DNA from: Pyrinomonadaceae bacterium
GTDB lineage: Bacteria; Acidobacteriota; Blastocatellia; Pyrinomonadales; Pyrinomonadaceae
NCBI GenBank assembly: GCA_021228405.1
Contig: JAJQRF010000012.1
Span: 62,001 to 126,000, forward strand
Direction: 5' to 3'
DNA: 64,000 bases
Every line of letters starts with the position of its first letter. The first letter of the stretch is position 1. Shown piece by piece: positions 34,867 to 43,811 of the stretch. Position numbers and translations under genes: made by a program. A model generated the notes under the pieces. That model saw nothing but the letters and a program-made list of their open reading frames with translations. It made no database searches and was not told the origin of the DNA.

Positions 34867-35409
34867 ATGACCGAAACATTATTTGAAATGAACGAACAAA
34901 GCGAAATTCAGAGCAAAAAAGATATGATTTTGTCGCTTTTCAAAAACGGTACGACCGAGATCGAAGCGATTGCGGCGGTTTCAGGCGCAAAGCCGAGCTA
35001 CGTCGGATCGGTCTTGCAGAAAGAAGGTTTGATCGACAATTATTTCGATCTATACACCTCGACAGGTTATCCGATGAATGTGTATTCAAAACATTTTCGC
35101 GGCAAGCTCGGCTTTAAAAACGTCGAAACAGCAAAACGCGGTGTCGAAACCTTGGAAACGGCTTATCGCTATTTCGACAAAAATCAAGACCGCGCCGGGC
35201 AACATCACACGCTCGAAATGGGTTTGACGATGCTCGACCGCGCCCGTTGGACGGGAAAGTTGGAAGAAGCCGAAGTTTACCGCCGCTGGATCGTCGGCAA
35301 ACTCAGCAAACCGCTCGTCGAAAACGCCAAACCGATGGCAGTAGAAGTGAAGAAAGCGGAAACGGAAATCGAAGAAACGAAAGAACCGCGATTAAAAATT
35401 GCGGCTTAA
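34867..35409 (+). CDS. Hypothetical protein with predicted N-terminal helix-turn-helix
   Basis: A 180-residue cytosolic protein. Residues about 20-55 (MILSLFKNGTTEIEAIAAVS, then GAKPSYVGSVLQKEGLI) look like a winged HTH of the resolvase/MarR-like kind. Residues about 85-150 form an amphipathic all-helical domain rich in aromatic and charged residues (DRAGQHHTLEMGLTMLDRAR), and the tail is Glu/Lys-rich. A strong Shine-Dalgarno (AGGACGAGGAG) precedes the ATG. It is divergent from the topoisomerase gene. I do not recognise the family. Confidence 0.8.
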   Translation: MTETLFEMNEQSEIQSKKDMILSLFKNGTTEIEAIAAVSGAKPSYVGSVLQKEGLIDNYFDLYTSTGYPMNVYSKHFRGKLGFKNVETAKRGVETLETAYRYFDKNQDRAGQHHTLEMGLTMLDRARWTGKLEEAEVYRRWIVGKLSKPLVENAKPMAVEVKKAETEIEETKEPRLKIAA

Positions 35410-35456
35410 GGATAAGCATTAAATTGCTGTGGTAGCTACTTTAAAGGTTAATTAAT

Positions 35457-35534
35457 GAAACCACAGATTTACACGGATACCCACAGCTTCATTTTGTAAT
35501 TTTTCAGTATTAATCTGCGTAAATCTGTGGTTTC
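35457..35534. repeat. Word-type inverted repeat (ACCACAGATTTAC)
   Basis: The left arm GAAACCACAGATTTACACGG (35457-) pairs with a right arm at 35513-35534. It sits between the HTH protein and ruvB. Confidence 0.8.
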
Positions 35535-35567
35535 AATTTTTCTTTTTATTTACAAATGAGGTAATCA

Positions 35568-36623
35568 ATGGGTTTAGAATTGGTCGAAAGTCCTGTCAGA
35601 AGCAATGCTTTAACGATCGGACAGGCAACGCTCGAAGACGTAAATGCCGAACAGAGTTTGCGTCCGAAATCGCTTGACGAATACATCGGACAGGCGAAGA
35701 TCATCAATAATTTACGGATTTTTCTGAAAGCGGCTCTGCGGCGCGGCGAAGCGTTGGATCACGTTTTGCTTTTCGGACCGCCGGGATTGGGAAAAACGAG
35801 TTTGGCGGTGATTGTCGCCAACGAACTTGGCGCAAATTTGAAAACGGTGCACGCTCCGGCAGTCGAAAAATCAGGCGATCTGGCGGCGATTTTGACGAAT
35901 CTGGAAGAAGGCGACGTGCTTTTCATTGACGAGATTCATCGTCTGCGACCGCAGATCGAAGAAATTCTTTATCCCGCAATGGAAGATTTCCAGCTCGATC
36001 TCGTCATCGGACAAGGAACGGCGGCGCGGACTTTAAAACTGGATTTGCCGAAATTCACGCTGGTCGGTGCAACGACACGCGCCGGGATGGTTTCCGCACC
36101 GCTTCGCGGACGTTTCGGAATCGTTAACCACTTAGATTTTTATCCGCGCAAGGATTTGGAAATCATCGTGCATCGTTCGGCGGAAATTTTGAATGTCGAG
36201 ATCGAATCTTCGGGTGCGACCGAGCTTGCGCGACGTGCCCGCGGAACTCCGCGAATCGCCAATAGACTTTTACGGCGCGTTCGTGATTACGCCGAAGTTT
36301 TGGGCGATGGAAGAATTTCGGGAACGATTGCGCAGAAAGCGTTGGATTCGATGGAAGTTGACCGTTTCGGGCTGGATGAAGTCGATAGAAAACTTTTGAC
36401 GACGATCATCGAAAAATTTGACGGCGGACCGGTCGGAGTCGGGACGATTGCGGCTTCGATCAGCGAAGACCGCGAATCTATCGAAGAGATGATCGAACCG
36501 TATCTGATCCAGATCGGCTTTCTGAACCGCACGCCGCGCGGCAGAATCTGCACGGCGGCGGCTTACAAACATTTCGGTTTCGACCCGCCTGCATCGCAGG
36601 AAATTCAGGCAATGGCAAGCTGA
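35568..36623 (+). CDS. ruvB: Holliday junction branch-migration helicase RuvB
   Basis: A 351-residue AAA+ ATPase. Walker [12 protein letters not shown], Walker [10 protein letters not shown], sensor [18 protein letters not shown] and the C-terminal winged helix ending [15 protein letters not shown] are all intact. It drives branch migration with RuvA at recombination intermediates. GAGG lies upstream of the ATG. RuvA and RuvC are not in this window. Confidence 0.98.
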   Translation: MGLELVESPVRSNALTIGQATLEDVNAEQSLRPKSLDEYIGQAKIINNLRIFLKAALRRGEALDHVLLFGPPGLGKTSLAVIVANELGANLKTVHAPAVEKSGDLAAILTNLEEGDVLFIDEIHRLRPQIEEILYPAMEDFQLDLVIGQGTAARTLKLDLPKFTLVGATTRAGMVSAPLRGRFGIVNHLDFYPRKDLEIIVHRSAEILNVEIESSGATELARRARGTPRIANRLLRRVRDYAEVLGDGRISGTIAQKALDSMEVDRFGLDEVDRKLLTTIIEKFDGGPVGVGTIAASISEDRESIEEMIEPYLIQIGFLNRTPRGRICTAAAYKHFGFDPPASQEIQAMAS

Positions 36624-36634
36624 TTTTGATAGCT

Positions 36635-36738
36635 GCAAAAAGGCACAAAAAGCTCAAAGAAATGCTTTTTGCCAATTAAAAAAGAGTGAATAAATTTTGT
36701 CTATTCACTCTTTTTTGCGTTTTTTGTGCCTTTTTGCG
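36635..36738. terminator. Terminator after ruvB inside a nested inverted repeat
   Basis: The inner 15-bp stem AAAAAAGAGTGAATA (36678-36692 with 36702-36716) has a T-run on both strands and is a good bidirectional terminator between convergent ruvB and the M16 gene. It is enclosed by a second pair of arms, TGCAAAAAGGCACAAAAA (36635-36652) and TTTTTGTGCCTTTTTGCG (36721-36738). Confidence 0.8.
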
Positions 36739-36750
36739 ACGACTTATTTC

Positions 36751-39543
36751 TTACTCGACCGGATTTCCTTCCGCATCCAAATAGCGAATCGAGCTTCCCC
36801 AACCTTGAATTTCTTTAAGTTTGGGTTCGATAACCGATTTGTCGCCGACAATCAAAACCGCCATCTGATCGGGCGTTAAGTATTTATTGGCGACACGATT
36901 TACGTCTTCGACGGTTACTTTCTGAATGTTTGAAATGTAATCGTTGAAATACGAATCGGGCAAACCGTAAGTAACGAGATTTGCAAGCTGTGCGCTGATC
37001 TGTCCGACGGTTTCAAAACCTGCGGGGTAACGGCGGATCATACTTTGCTTGTTGTATTCAAGTTCGGCTTGCGTGACGGGAATCGCGCCGCGAATGCCGT
37101 TCAATTCCTTCATAAATTCGACGACCGATTCCTTCGTGACAGCCGTTTGAACGTCAGCCGAAGCCTCGAAAGGACCTGCGCCCTTGCGGAAACTCCAACC
37201 CGTTCTTGCGCCGTAAGTGTAGCCTTTATCTTCGCGGAGATTCATATTTACGCGCGCCGAAAACTGTCCGCCAAGAATCGAATTCATCACCTGGAGCGGG
37301 AAGAAATCGGGATTATCACGCGCAACGCCGACCTGTCCGATGCTCACGACCGATTGCGCCGCGCCGGGTTTGTCAACGACGTAAATTCCCGGCTGTTTGA
37401 AGGTTACTGCGCCCGGCGTTTCGAGTTTCGGAACGTCGCCCGCCTTCCAATCGCTGAAAGCCTTTTCGAGTTTTGGCAAAAGCGTCTTTGAATCGGCATC
37501 GCCGACGACGATCAAAGCGGCGTTGTTCGGGCGGTAATACGTCGAATAAAATTTTTCGAGTTCGGCTTTGGTCAAGGCTTTGACCGATTCTTCGCTTCCC
37601 GTCAGAGCCTTTCCGTAAGGATGATCTTTGCCGTAAAGCAATTTGTTGTAAACCACGCCCGAAATCGCATTCGCATTGTCTTTGCGCTGAATGAAACCGA
37701 CCAGAGCGCGGCGGCGAAGCGTTTCGAGTTCGTCAGACGGAAACGTGGGATTTTTGATGACATCAGCGTAAATATCCAATGCTTTGTCGAGATTTCGCGT
37801 CAAAGTCTGCATCGAAACGGTTGCCGAATCCCAACCCGAACCTGCATTGACACTCGCACCGATCGTCTGCAACTGATTTGCGATCTCGACCGCCGAACGC
37901 GTTTTCGTTCCCGAAGTCAGCAAGTTCGCCGTGAACGAAGCCAAACCTGCACGATCTTGAGGGTCAGCCGTTCCGCCGGAATTCAGCACGAGATTCATCG
38001 AAACTATGGGAAGTTCTTTCTGTTGAACGATCCACACATTCAAACCGTTGGAAAGTTTCTGCTTTTCGATGGCGGGCAGATTAAATTTCGGATCAGGTTG
38101 CGGTTTCGGCAGATTTGCGGAGTAATCCTTTTTGTCTTCCGTCTTTTTCGCTTCGGTCGAAGTCGGCTGATTTGCCGCCGAATTTCTTTGCGAAGCGGCT
38201 TTATCCTTACGCGGAACGAAGCTCATCACCAAACGATTGTTCGTCAAATAAGTGTTCGCAACGCGCTGAACGTCCGCCGGCGTAACTTTACGGTATTTGT
38301 CGAGATCGGATTGAAAGAGATCGGGTTTACCGAAAAATGTCGCGTTCGCATTCATCGAATCGGCTTTGCCGAGAACGGTTTGCAATCCGAAAATGGTTTG
38401 CGATTCGATCGCGTTGTAAGCGCGTTCCATTTCTTCAGCCGTCGGCGGTTCTTTTTTGATGCGTTCGATCTCGGCGTTAATTTCCTTTTCGATCTCGTCG
38501 AGAGATTTCTGCGGACGCGCCGTTGAAGAGATTTGGAATTGTCCGGCGATTTCGCGCGTCGAATGAAACGCTCCGGCATCCTGCGAAAGCTGTTTGCCGT
38601 AAACCAGATTGCTTTGCAGACGCGAACCGCGACCGCTCGACAAAATCCTGCCGAGAATATCGAGCGCGGGTTCGTCCGCGCTTCCCTGCGGAACGGAATG
38701 CCAAACCATATACAGACGCGGAAGCTGAACGGAATCTTCAAAAGATTTGCGGATTTCGCCGTCGAGTTTCGGTATCGGCGGATTCGGGCGTGTGATCGCC
38801 GCACCCGTCGGAATCACACCGAAATATTTTTCAACCCATTTCTTCGTCTGTTTCGGGTTGATGTCGCCCGCGATCACCAGAGTCGTATTGTTCGGCACAT
38901 AATATTGACGGAAAAACGCTTTCACGTCATCGAGCGAAGCCGCGCTCAAATCTTCGAGCGAACCGATCGTCGTCCAGCTATACGGATGATCTTTCGGATA
39001 CATAATTTCCGCGATCTTCTCGAAAGCCGTTCCATACGGCTGATTGTCAACGCGCTGGCGGCGTTCGTTTTTCACCACGTCGCGCTGATTATTGAGTTTT
39101 TCAAGCGTCATCGCGTCGAGCAAACCGCCGAGGCGGTCGGCTTCCATAAAAAGCGCGAGTTCCAGAAAGTTTGACGGCACGACCTCGTAATAATTCGTTC
39201 GGTCGGTATTGGTCGAACCGTTGAGGTTCGCGCCCGCTTCCTGCAAAGGCTTGAAATAATCGTCGTTATAGTTTTTTGAACCTTGAAACATCATATGTTC
39301 AAAAAGATGCGCGAACCCCGTGCGCCCGACGACCTCATTTTTCGAGCCGACGTGATACCAAAGATTTACGGCGGCGATCGGCGTTGAATGATCTTCGTGC
39401 AGAATCACGCGCAGACCGTTTTTCAATTTAAATTCGGTATATTTGATCGGCGGCAGTTTTTCGCCATTTTGCGCAAAAACCCTATTTGCTGACATAACAA
39501 ATGCTACTAAAAGAAATAAAACGAAAAATCGCTTCATTGACAT
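36751..39543 (-). CDS. Secreted M16 family zinc protease, two-half (pitrilysin-type)
   Basis: A 930-residue protein with a signal peptide (FFVLFLLVAFVMSANRVFA). The N-terminal half has the inverted zinc motif in HLFEHMMFQG with downstream NGSTNTDRTNYYE. The C-terminal half has the M16C fold (LNSGGTADPQDRAGLASF) but lacks HxxEH, so it is the inactive partner half. A Ser/Thr/Ala/Lys-rich linker joins them. It degrades peptides in the periplasm, as inferred from the family. AAGGAG is 6 nt before the chosen ATG. Confidence 0.94.
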   Translation of the reverse strand: MSMKRFFVLFLLVAFVMSANRVFAQNGEKLPPIKYTEFKLKNGLRVILHEDHSTPIAAVNLWYHVGSKNEVVGRTGFAHLFEHMMFQGSKNYNDDYFKPLQEAGANLNGSTNTDRTNYYEVVPSNFLELALFMEADRLGGLLDAMTLEKLNNQRDVVKNERRQRVDNQPYGTAFEKIAEIMYPKDHPYSWTTIGSLEDLSAASLDDVKAFFRQYYVPNNTTLVIAGDINPKQTKKWVEKYFGVIPTGAAITRPNPPIPKLDGEIRKSFEDSVQLPRLYMVWHSVPQGSADEPALDILGRILSSGRGSRLQSNLVYGKQLSQDAGAFHSTREIAGQFQISSTARPQKSLDEIEKEINAEIERIKKEPPTAEEMERAYNAIESQTIFGLQTVLGKADSMNANATFFGKPDLFQSDLDKYRKVTPADVQRVANTYLTNNRLVMSFVPRKDKAASQRNSAANQPTSTEAKKTEDKKDYSANLPKPQPDPKFNLPAIEKQKLSNGLNVWIVQQKELPIVSMNLVLNSGGTADPQDRAGLASFTANLLTSGTKTRSAVEIANQLQTIGASVNAGSGWDSATVSMQTLTRNLDKALDIYADVIKNPTFPSDELETLRRRALVGFIQRKDNANAISGVVYNKLLYGKDHPYGKALTGSEESVKALTKAELEKFYSTYYRPNNAALIVVGDADSKTLLPKLEKAFSDWKAGDVPKLETPGAVTFKQPGIYVVDKPGAAQSVVSIGQVGVARDNPDFFPLQVMNSILGGQFSARVNMNLREDKGYTYGARTGWSFRKGAGPFEASADVQTAVTKESVVEFMKELNGIRGAIPVTQAELEYNKQSMIRRYPAGFETVGQISAQLANLVTYGLPDSYFNDYISNIQKVTVEDVNRVANKYLTPDQMAVLIVGDKSVIEPKLKEIQGWGSSIRYLDAEGNPVE

Positions 39544-39708
39544 CGAAAACTCCTTCTTTAAATATTCAGATAAATAGAAAAATAGGTTAAGACGGCTTAT
39601 TTTTCAATGAACCGCCATAACCTGAGATTTGTTTGGACTTTTATACGTTTGATAAGCGATTAGGTTTCAAAACCGCAGATCATCGGTATTTTTTCGCGTT
39701 CAGAAAAG

Positions 39709-40449
39709 CTATTCCATTTCCGATTCGTCAATATCGAAGTTTGCATAAACTTTCTGCACGTCGTCGTTGTCGTCGATCGCGTCGTAGAGTTTGAGCATTT
39801 TTTTCACGTCGTCGCCTTCGAGCCGGATATAATTTTGCGGAATCATCGAGAGTTCCGATGCCTGCGGTTCAACTCCGGCGGCTTTGACCGCGTCGAGCAC
39901 GGCGTGAAAACTTTCGGGCGCAGTGTAGATTTCAAAAACTTCGCCTTCATCCTGCATATCGTCCGCCCCGGCTTCGATGGCGATCTCGAAAAGTTCTTCT
40001 TCGGATTTTGCTTCCTTATCGACGATAATCAAGCCTTTTTTGTCGAACATCCACGCGACCGAGCCTGATTCGCCGAGATTTCCGCCGTTTTTCGAGAACA
40101 GGTGCCGAAGTTCGGCAACCGTTCGATTGCGGTTGTCGGTCATCGTTTCGACGAGCATCGCCACGCCGCCGATGCCGTAGCCTTCGTAAGTGATTTCTTC
40201 GTAATTCACACCTTCAAGCTCGCCCGTTCCGCGTTTGATCGCACGGTCGATCGTGTCGTTCGGCATATTGACGGCTTTCGCGTCGGCGACGACTTTACGC
40301 AGACGTGCATTCTGATCGACATCACCACTGCCGCCGACTCGCGCGGCGACCGTGATTTCCTTTATCAATTTAGTGAAAATCTTCCCGCGTTTGGCATCTA
40401 ACGCGCCTTTTTTATGTTTAATTGTGTGCCACTTAGAATGTCCTGACAT
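39709..40449 (-). CDS. yebC: YebC/PmpR family (TACO1) protein
   Basis: A 246-residue protein with the invariant N-terminus [23 protein letters not shown] and the acidic surface region ([18 protein letters not shown]) of the family. YebC proteins have been described as transcription regulators and, more recently, as factors that help ribosomes through proline-rich stretches. An AGAAGG site lies upstream. It is followed on the same strand by the M16 gene. Confidence 0.96.
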   Translation of the reverse strand: MSGHSKWHTIKHKKGALDAKRGKIFTKLIKEITVAARVGGSGDVDQNARLRKVVADAKAVNMPNDTIDRAIKRGTGELEGVNYEEITYEGYGIGGVAMLVETMTDNRNRTVAELRHLFSKNGGNLGESGSVAWMFDKKGLIIVDKEAKSEEELFEIAIEAGADDMQDEGEVFEIYTAPESFHAVLDAVKAAGVEPQASELSMIPQNYIRLEGDDVKKMLKLYDAIDDNDDVQKVYANFDIDESEME

Positions 40450-40473
40450 TTATTATTTTACCTTCTCTATTTA

Positions 40474-40573
40474 AGTTTCAGATTCCAGACTTCAAATTGC
40501 AAATTCCAGATTTGTCGATGAGATTTGTTTTTTCTTTTTGGAATTTGGAATCGGAAATCTGAAATTTGCAATA
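40474..40573. repeat. Word-type inverted repeat (TTTCAGATTCCAGA)
   Basis: The left arm at 40474-40512 (words TTTCAGATT, CCAGA, AAATTGCAAATT) and right arm at 40539-40573 are near reverse complements. It separates yebC from the yggU-side genes. Confidence 0.75.
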
Positions 40574-40674
40574 TATCACGGCGTTTTTTCTTTCGGCAAA
40601 CGCGCAAATTTACATTTATTTTAGCGTTTCTTCACGGCAAATTCATTTCGGTCAGGTTTAATTAAGCAAAAACA

Positions 40675-40953
40675 ATGAAAAGAGATACAAGTATTTTGGT
40701 TTTATGTGCATTATTTTTGATTGCCGACGCGCTTTGTTTCAATGAAACGATTCGATTTCGGCATATTTTGGAAAACCTGCCTTTCTTAATTTTGCTGTTT
40801 TGCCAGACAGTTTCGGCGTTTTTGGGTGCGGGTTTGGCTTATTTCATCGTAAAACGCAGATTTTCCAGACGCTTCACGCTAAACTTTGGATTTTTTCAGC
40901 CGTTACGCCGGATATTTTTATCTGTTTCGACTTTGAAGTTTGTCCGCCGGTGA
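40675..40953 (+). CDS. Possible small two-helix membrane protein
   Basis: A 92-residue frame with two hydrophobic segments (ILVLCALFLIADAL; LPFLILLFCQTVSAFLGAGL) followed by basic residues. The last 80 bp overlap the 3' end of the oppositely oriented DUF167 gene and there is no Shine-Dalgarno, so it may not be real. No family is recognised. Confidence 0.35.
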   Translation: MKRDTSILVLCALFLIADALCFNETIRFRHILENLPFLILLFCQTVSAFLGAGLAYFIVKRRFSRRFTLNFGFFQPLRRIFLSVSTLKFVRR

Positions 40954-41173
40954 TCTCGATCTCGGATTTTGAAACGCCGAAGGTTTTCGCAAAAAGCCTG
41001 ACTAATTCGGCATTTGCCGCGCCGTCAACGGGCGGTGACGCAATGCGAACCCGCAACGCGCCGTCGTGTTCGCCGACGATCTCGCTTTTCGACGCGCGCG
41101 GCACGACACGCACGCTGAAAATTATCGAATCGTCTTTTTCCGTTATTTTTAATGTCACATTTTTTTTGAACAC
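40874..41173 (-). CDS. yggU: DUF167/YggU family protein
   Basis: A 99-residue protein with the family core VRVVPRASKSEIVGEHDGALRV and ASPPVDGAANAELVRLFA, then ITGGQTSKSKQIKI. Function is unknown; it is commonly linked with yggT and yggS, as here. Confidence 0.93.
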   Translation of the reverse strand: MFKKNVTLKITEKDDSIIFSVRVVPRASKSEIVGEHDGALRVRIASPPVDGAANAELVRLFAKTFGVSKSEIEITGGQTSKSKQIKISGVTAEKIQSLA

Positions 41174-41267
41174 GAATTGGGCGAATCGGGCGGATTAAAC
41201 CGATTTGATCTTATGGAAAAATCCGAAAAATCTGCCGAATCCGCCAATCCCCGTTCCGATTTTTTAT

Positions 41268-41858
41268 TTACAACAAAACACCTGCAACCGCGATTTTCAG
41301 AAAGTTAAGCAACAACAAAACGATAATTGCCGAAATGTCGAAAACACCGAGCGGCGGGATCATTCGGCGAAACGGTTCGAGGATCGGATCGGTAACTTTT
41401 CGCAGAAAACGCATCACCGGATGCGTAAAAGACAGGACCCACGAAAAAACGATGCGAATCACGATCAGGAGCGAATAGATCGTCAGAAATCCGACCAGAA
41501 TATGCCCGACGATAAACGTAATGCTTGAATTTCTCACGCCGAGTGTAATGCCGTCGATCATTCCCAGAACGCCGGCGAAAAGCTGTAAGGTGAAATATCC
41601 GAGCACACACGCAACCAGGATCGAGATGAGCGGCGCAATACGCGTGTCGATCCGAAATTGGGCAAGAACAACCGCCGCCGGATGAACGATGCGGTCGGTC
41701 GCCCTTTTTAATTTAAACGCAAATCTGCCGACCGCCCCGAACGGGTTCGGGTCTGTATAATTAAATATCAGGCGTAAAACCATCAGCAAAACCACGATCA
41801 TCACGATAAACGCGATGAATCCCTGAATGACCGGGTAAAGTAACTGTCCAAGCATCAT
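41268..41858 (-). CDS. yggT: YggT family membrane protein
   Basis: A 196-residue protein with four to five hydrophobic helices. It carries two YGGT modules, each with the RLIFNYTDPNPF / RIVFSWVLSFTHPVMRFL pattern and a proline-containing end (TDPILEPFRRMIPP). Family members are linked to osmotic stress and cell division. It lies in the same order as in many bacteria: yggS, yggT, yggU. Confidence 0.93.
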   Translation of the reverse strand: MMLGQLLYPVIQGFIAFIVMIVVLLMVLRLIFNYTDPNPFGAVGRFAFKLKRATDRIVHPAAVVLAQFRIDTRIAPLISILVACVLGYFTLQLFAGVLGMIDGITLGVRNSSITFIVGHILVGFLTIYSLLIVIRIVFSWVLSFTHPVMRFLRKVTDPILEPFRRMIPPLGVFDISAIIVLLLLNFLKIAVAGVLL

Positions 41859-41860
41859 AA

Positions 41861-41928
41861 TTTCAGTTTCCGGTTTCAGATTTGAAGTTTCAAGTTTTCT
41901 TTATCGATTAGATCAAACCTGAAACTAG
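41861..41928. repeat. Word-type inverted repeat (CAGTTTCCGGTTTCAG)
   Basis: The left arm 41861-41893 and short right arm 41913-41928 (CAAACCTGAAACTAG). The right arm includes the yggS stop codon. Confidence 0.6.
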
Positions 41929-42620
41929 AACCCCGAAGCCTTATAATTTCTTTCGCCGAAGATCGCCGTCCCGACGCGCACGAGCGTTGCGCCTTCTTCG
42001 ACGGCAACTTCAAAATCGTGACTCATTCCCATCGAAAGCTCGCCGTTCGGGATGATCTCGTCACGAAGCTCGCGCAGTTTTCTAAAAAACGGGCGAACCA
42101 TTTCGACATCTTCAAAAAACGGCGGAATCGTCATCAAACCTTTCAACTCAACACATTCGCAATCACGTAAAAATTCCGTCAATTTTGGCAAATCTTCTTC
42201 TTTGATGCCGTTTTTCGCCACTTCATTTGCCAGATCGACCTGAATTAAAACTTTTAATTTCGCACGCTTTTCCTCTTTACAGATACGTTCGAGCCGCGCT
42301 GCAAGTTCGACCGAATCGAGCGTATGAATCACGTCGAAAAGCCTGACCGCCTTACGCGCCTTATTGCCCTGCAAATGTCCGATCAGGTGCCATTCCACCG
42401 CCCCGCGCCCGATCTCGTTTATCTTCGCTTCGGCTTCCTGCACCTTGTTCTCACCCAAAATTTTCGCGCCCGCCGCAATCGCTTCACGCAAAACCGCGCC
42501 CGGATGAGTTTTTGAAACCGCAACGAGCTTTATTTCGTCCGCATTTCGTCCCGCCCTGGTTGCGGCTTCGGCAATTTTATTGTTTATTTCGGCTAAATTT
42601 TCACGCAAAACGTCTTGCAT
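41925..42620 (-). CDS. yggS: YggS/PLPBP family pyridoxal-phosphate homeostasis protein
   Basis: A 231-residue TIM-barrel protein. The PLP-binding lysine is in VAVSKTHPG, with the companions LGENKVQEAEAKI, EWHLIGHLQGNKAR and the phosphate-binding LSMGMSHDFEVAVEEG. It keeps free PLP and amino/keto-acid balance and has no known catalytic turnover. A TATATT -10 box lies 7 nt before the ATG with no Shine-Dalgarno, suggesting a leaderless transcript. Confidence 0.95.
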   Translation of the reverse strand: MQDVLRENLAEINNKIAEAATRAGRNADEIKLVAVSKTHPGAVLREAIAAGAKILGENKVQEAEAKINEIGRGAVEWHLIGHLQGNKARKAVRLFDVIHTLDSVELAARLERICKEEKRAKLKVLIQVDLANEVAKNGIKEEDLPKLTEFLRDCECVELKGLMTIPPFFEDVEMVRPFFRKLRELRDEIIPNGELSMGMSHDFEVAVEEGATLVRVGTAIFGERNYKASGF

Positions 42621-42663
42621 AACTTCAAATATAACAAATCCGCCGGATTTTTTGAGAAATTAT

Positions 42664-42843
42664 CCGCAGATGAATGCGGACAAGAAAAGATTCTACCGAC
42701 GAAATACACGAAAAATACGAAATTAAAAACAAAAAACTTCTAAATAACTTTCTTTTTTTCGTTTCTTTCGTGTATTTCACAGGGAAACATATCAAAAAAA
42801 TCTTCCTTCATATCTGTGTCTATCCGTGTTCCTCTGTGGATAA
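42664..42843. repeat. Nested word-type inverted repeat between yggS and tRNA-Leu
   Basis: Outer arms TATCCGCAGATGAATGCGGA and TCCGTGTTCCTCTGTGGATA enclose inner arms CGAAATACACGAAA (42700-) and TTTCGTGTATTTC (42766-42779). Two different words are nested in one element. Confidence 0.75.
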
Positions 42844-42865
42844 AAAACAAAAAAGTTCATCTGCC

Positions 42866-42894
42866 TTGAATTTTTCGCGCTAAATTCGTATTAT
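42866..42894 (+). promoter_or_regulatory. Sigma70-type promoter of tRNA-Leu
   Basis: TTGAAT at 42866-42871 and TATTAT at 42889-42894 with a 17-bp spacer. The predicted start is about 6 nt before the tRNA. Confidence 0.75.
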
Positions 42895-42906
42895 CGAAAT
42901 TCCGAC

Positions 42907-42993
42907 GCGGACGTGGCGGAACTGGTAGACGCGCAGGTTTCAGAAGCCTGTGGGCTTAAGCCCGTGATGGTTCGATTCCATTCGTCCGCACCA
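42907..42993 (+). tRNA. tRNA-Leu(CAG)
   Basis: The acceptor arm GCGGACG pairs with CGTCCGC, followed by discriminator A and encoded CCA (42991-42993). The anticodon loop TTCAGAA gives CAG, reading CUG. A class II variable arm (TGGGCTTAAGCCCG) and the T arm ATGG-TTCGATT-CCAT are present. Confidence 0.95.
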
Positions 42994-43015
42994 AATTTTA
43001 AGAATGAAAGTTGAG

Positions 43016-43045
43016 GGATGAGGGATAAAATTTCCTCATCCTTTT
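43016..43045 (+). terminator. Terminator after tRNA-Leu
   Basis: An 8-bp stem GGATGAGG / CCTCATCC (43016-43023, 43034-43041) followed by a T-run. It ends 17 nt before rsmG. Confidence 0.75.
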
Positions 43046-43061
43046 CTTTTTAAGTAATCAA

Positions 43062-43727
43062 ATGCGTCACGAATTTCTCGAATCGATCAATAAAAATCAG
43101 GCGATTTTCGGTGTCAAACTCTCCGGCGAAATTATCGAAAGGCTCGCCGATTATTACGAACTCATCCAAAAACACAACGAAATTCTGCATCTCGTTGCGC
43201 CTTCTCCAGCGGAAGAGTTTGCGACGCGTCACATTCTCGAATCCTTAACCTTACTCGAATATTTGCCGAAAAATGCGCGTTTTGCCGACATCGGAACGGG
43301 CGCGGGACTTCCCTCGATTCCCTGCCTGATCGTCCGCCCGGATTTGCACGCAATACTTATCGAATCGAAACCGAAAAAGGTTAAATTTCTCGAAGAAGCC
43401 GCCGCCGCACTGAATTTAGGAGAACGCGCAAAGATCGTCAACAAACAATTTGAAGAAACTCCGAAGGCGAATATTTTCTTCGTGACTTGCCGCGCCCTCG
43501 ACAAATTTACCGAAAAACTGCCGAAAATCCTGAAATGGTCGGGCAAAGCCGATCTGCTCTTTTTCGGCGGTGAAAATTTGCGCGAGGCATTGGAAAAGGA
43601 AAAGATCAGGTTTTCCACGAAATTGATGCCGCTTTCCGAACAGCGATTTCTCTTCACGGCGAACTTTAGAAATCAAACCAATCCGTTAGATAAAAAAAGT
43701 ATGAAGCGCATTTTCAGAACGAAATAA
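43062..43727 (+). CDS. rsmG: 16S rRNA (guanine527-N7)-methyltransferase
   Basis: A 221-residue class I methyltransferase. The SAM-binding motif ARFADIGTGAGLPSIP, IESKPKKVKFLEE and VTCRALDKF with the family's C-terminal FFGG loop are intact. It methylates G527 in the 530 loop of 16S rRNA; loss gives low-level streptomycin resistance in other bacteria. It is often near gid/par genes, not so here. Confidence 0.95.
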   Translation: MRHEFLESINKNQAIFGVKLSGEIIERLADYYELIQKHNEILHLVAPSPAEEFATRHILESLTLLEYLPKNARFADIGTGAGLPSIPCLIVRPDLHAILIESKPKKVKFLEEAAAALNLGERAKIVNKQFEETPKANIFFVTCRALDKFTEKLPKILKWSGKADLLFFGGENLREALEKEKIRFSTKLMPLSEQRFLFTANFRNQTNPLDKKSMKRIFRTK

Positions 43728-43811
43728 TTTTTTCCGCGCGGCTGAAACTTTATCGAAAGTCGCGGCATCATAAAAATTCAGTAGTAAAAACGCCGTCTTT
43801 GGGAGATTCAG

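Noticed and set aside
37621-38526. 301-residue plus-strand frame
   Set aside because: Antisense shadow of the M16 protease gene.
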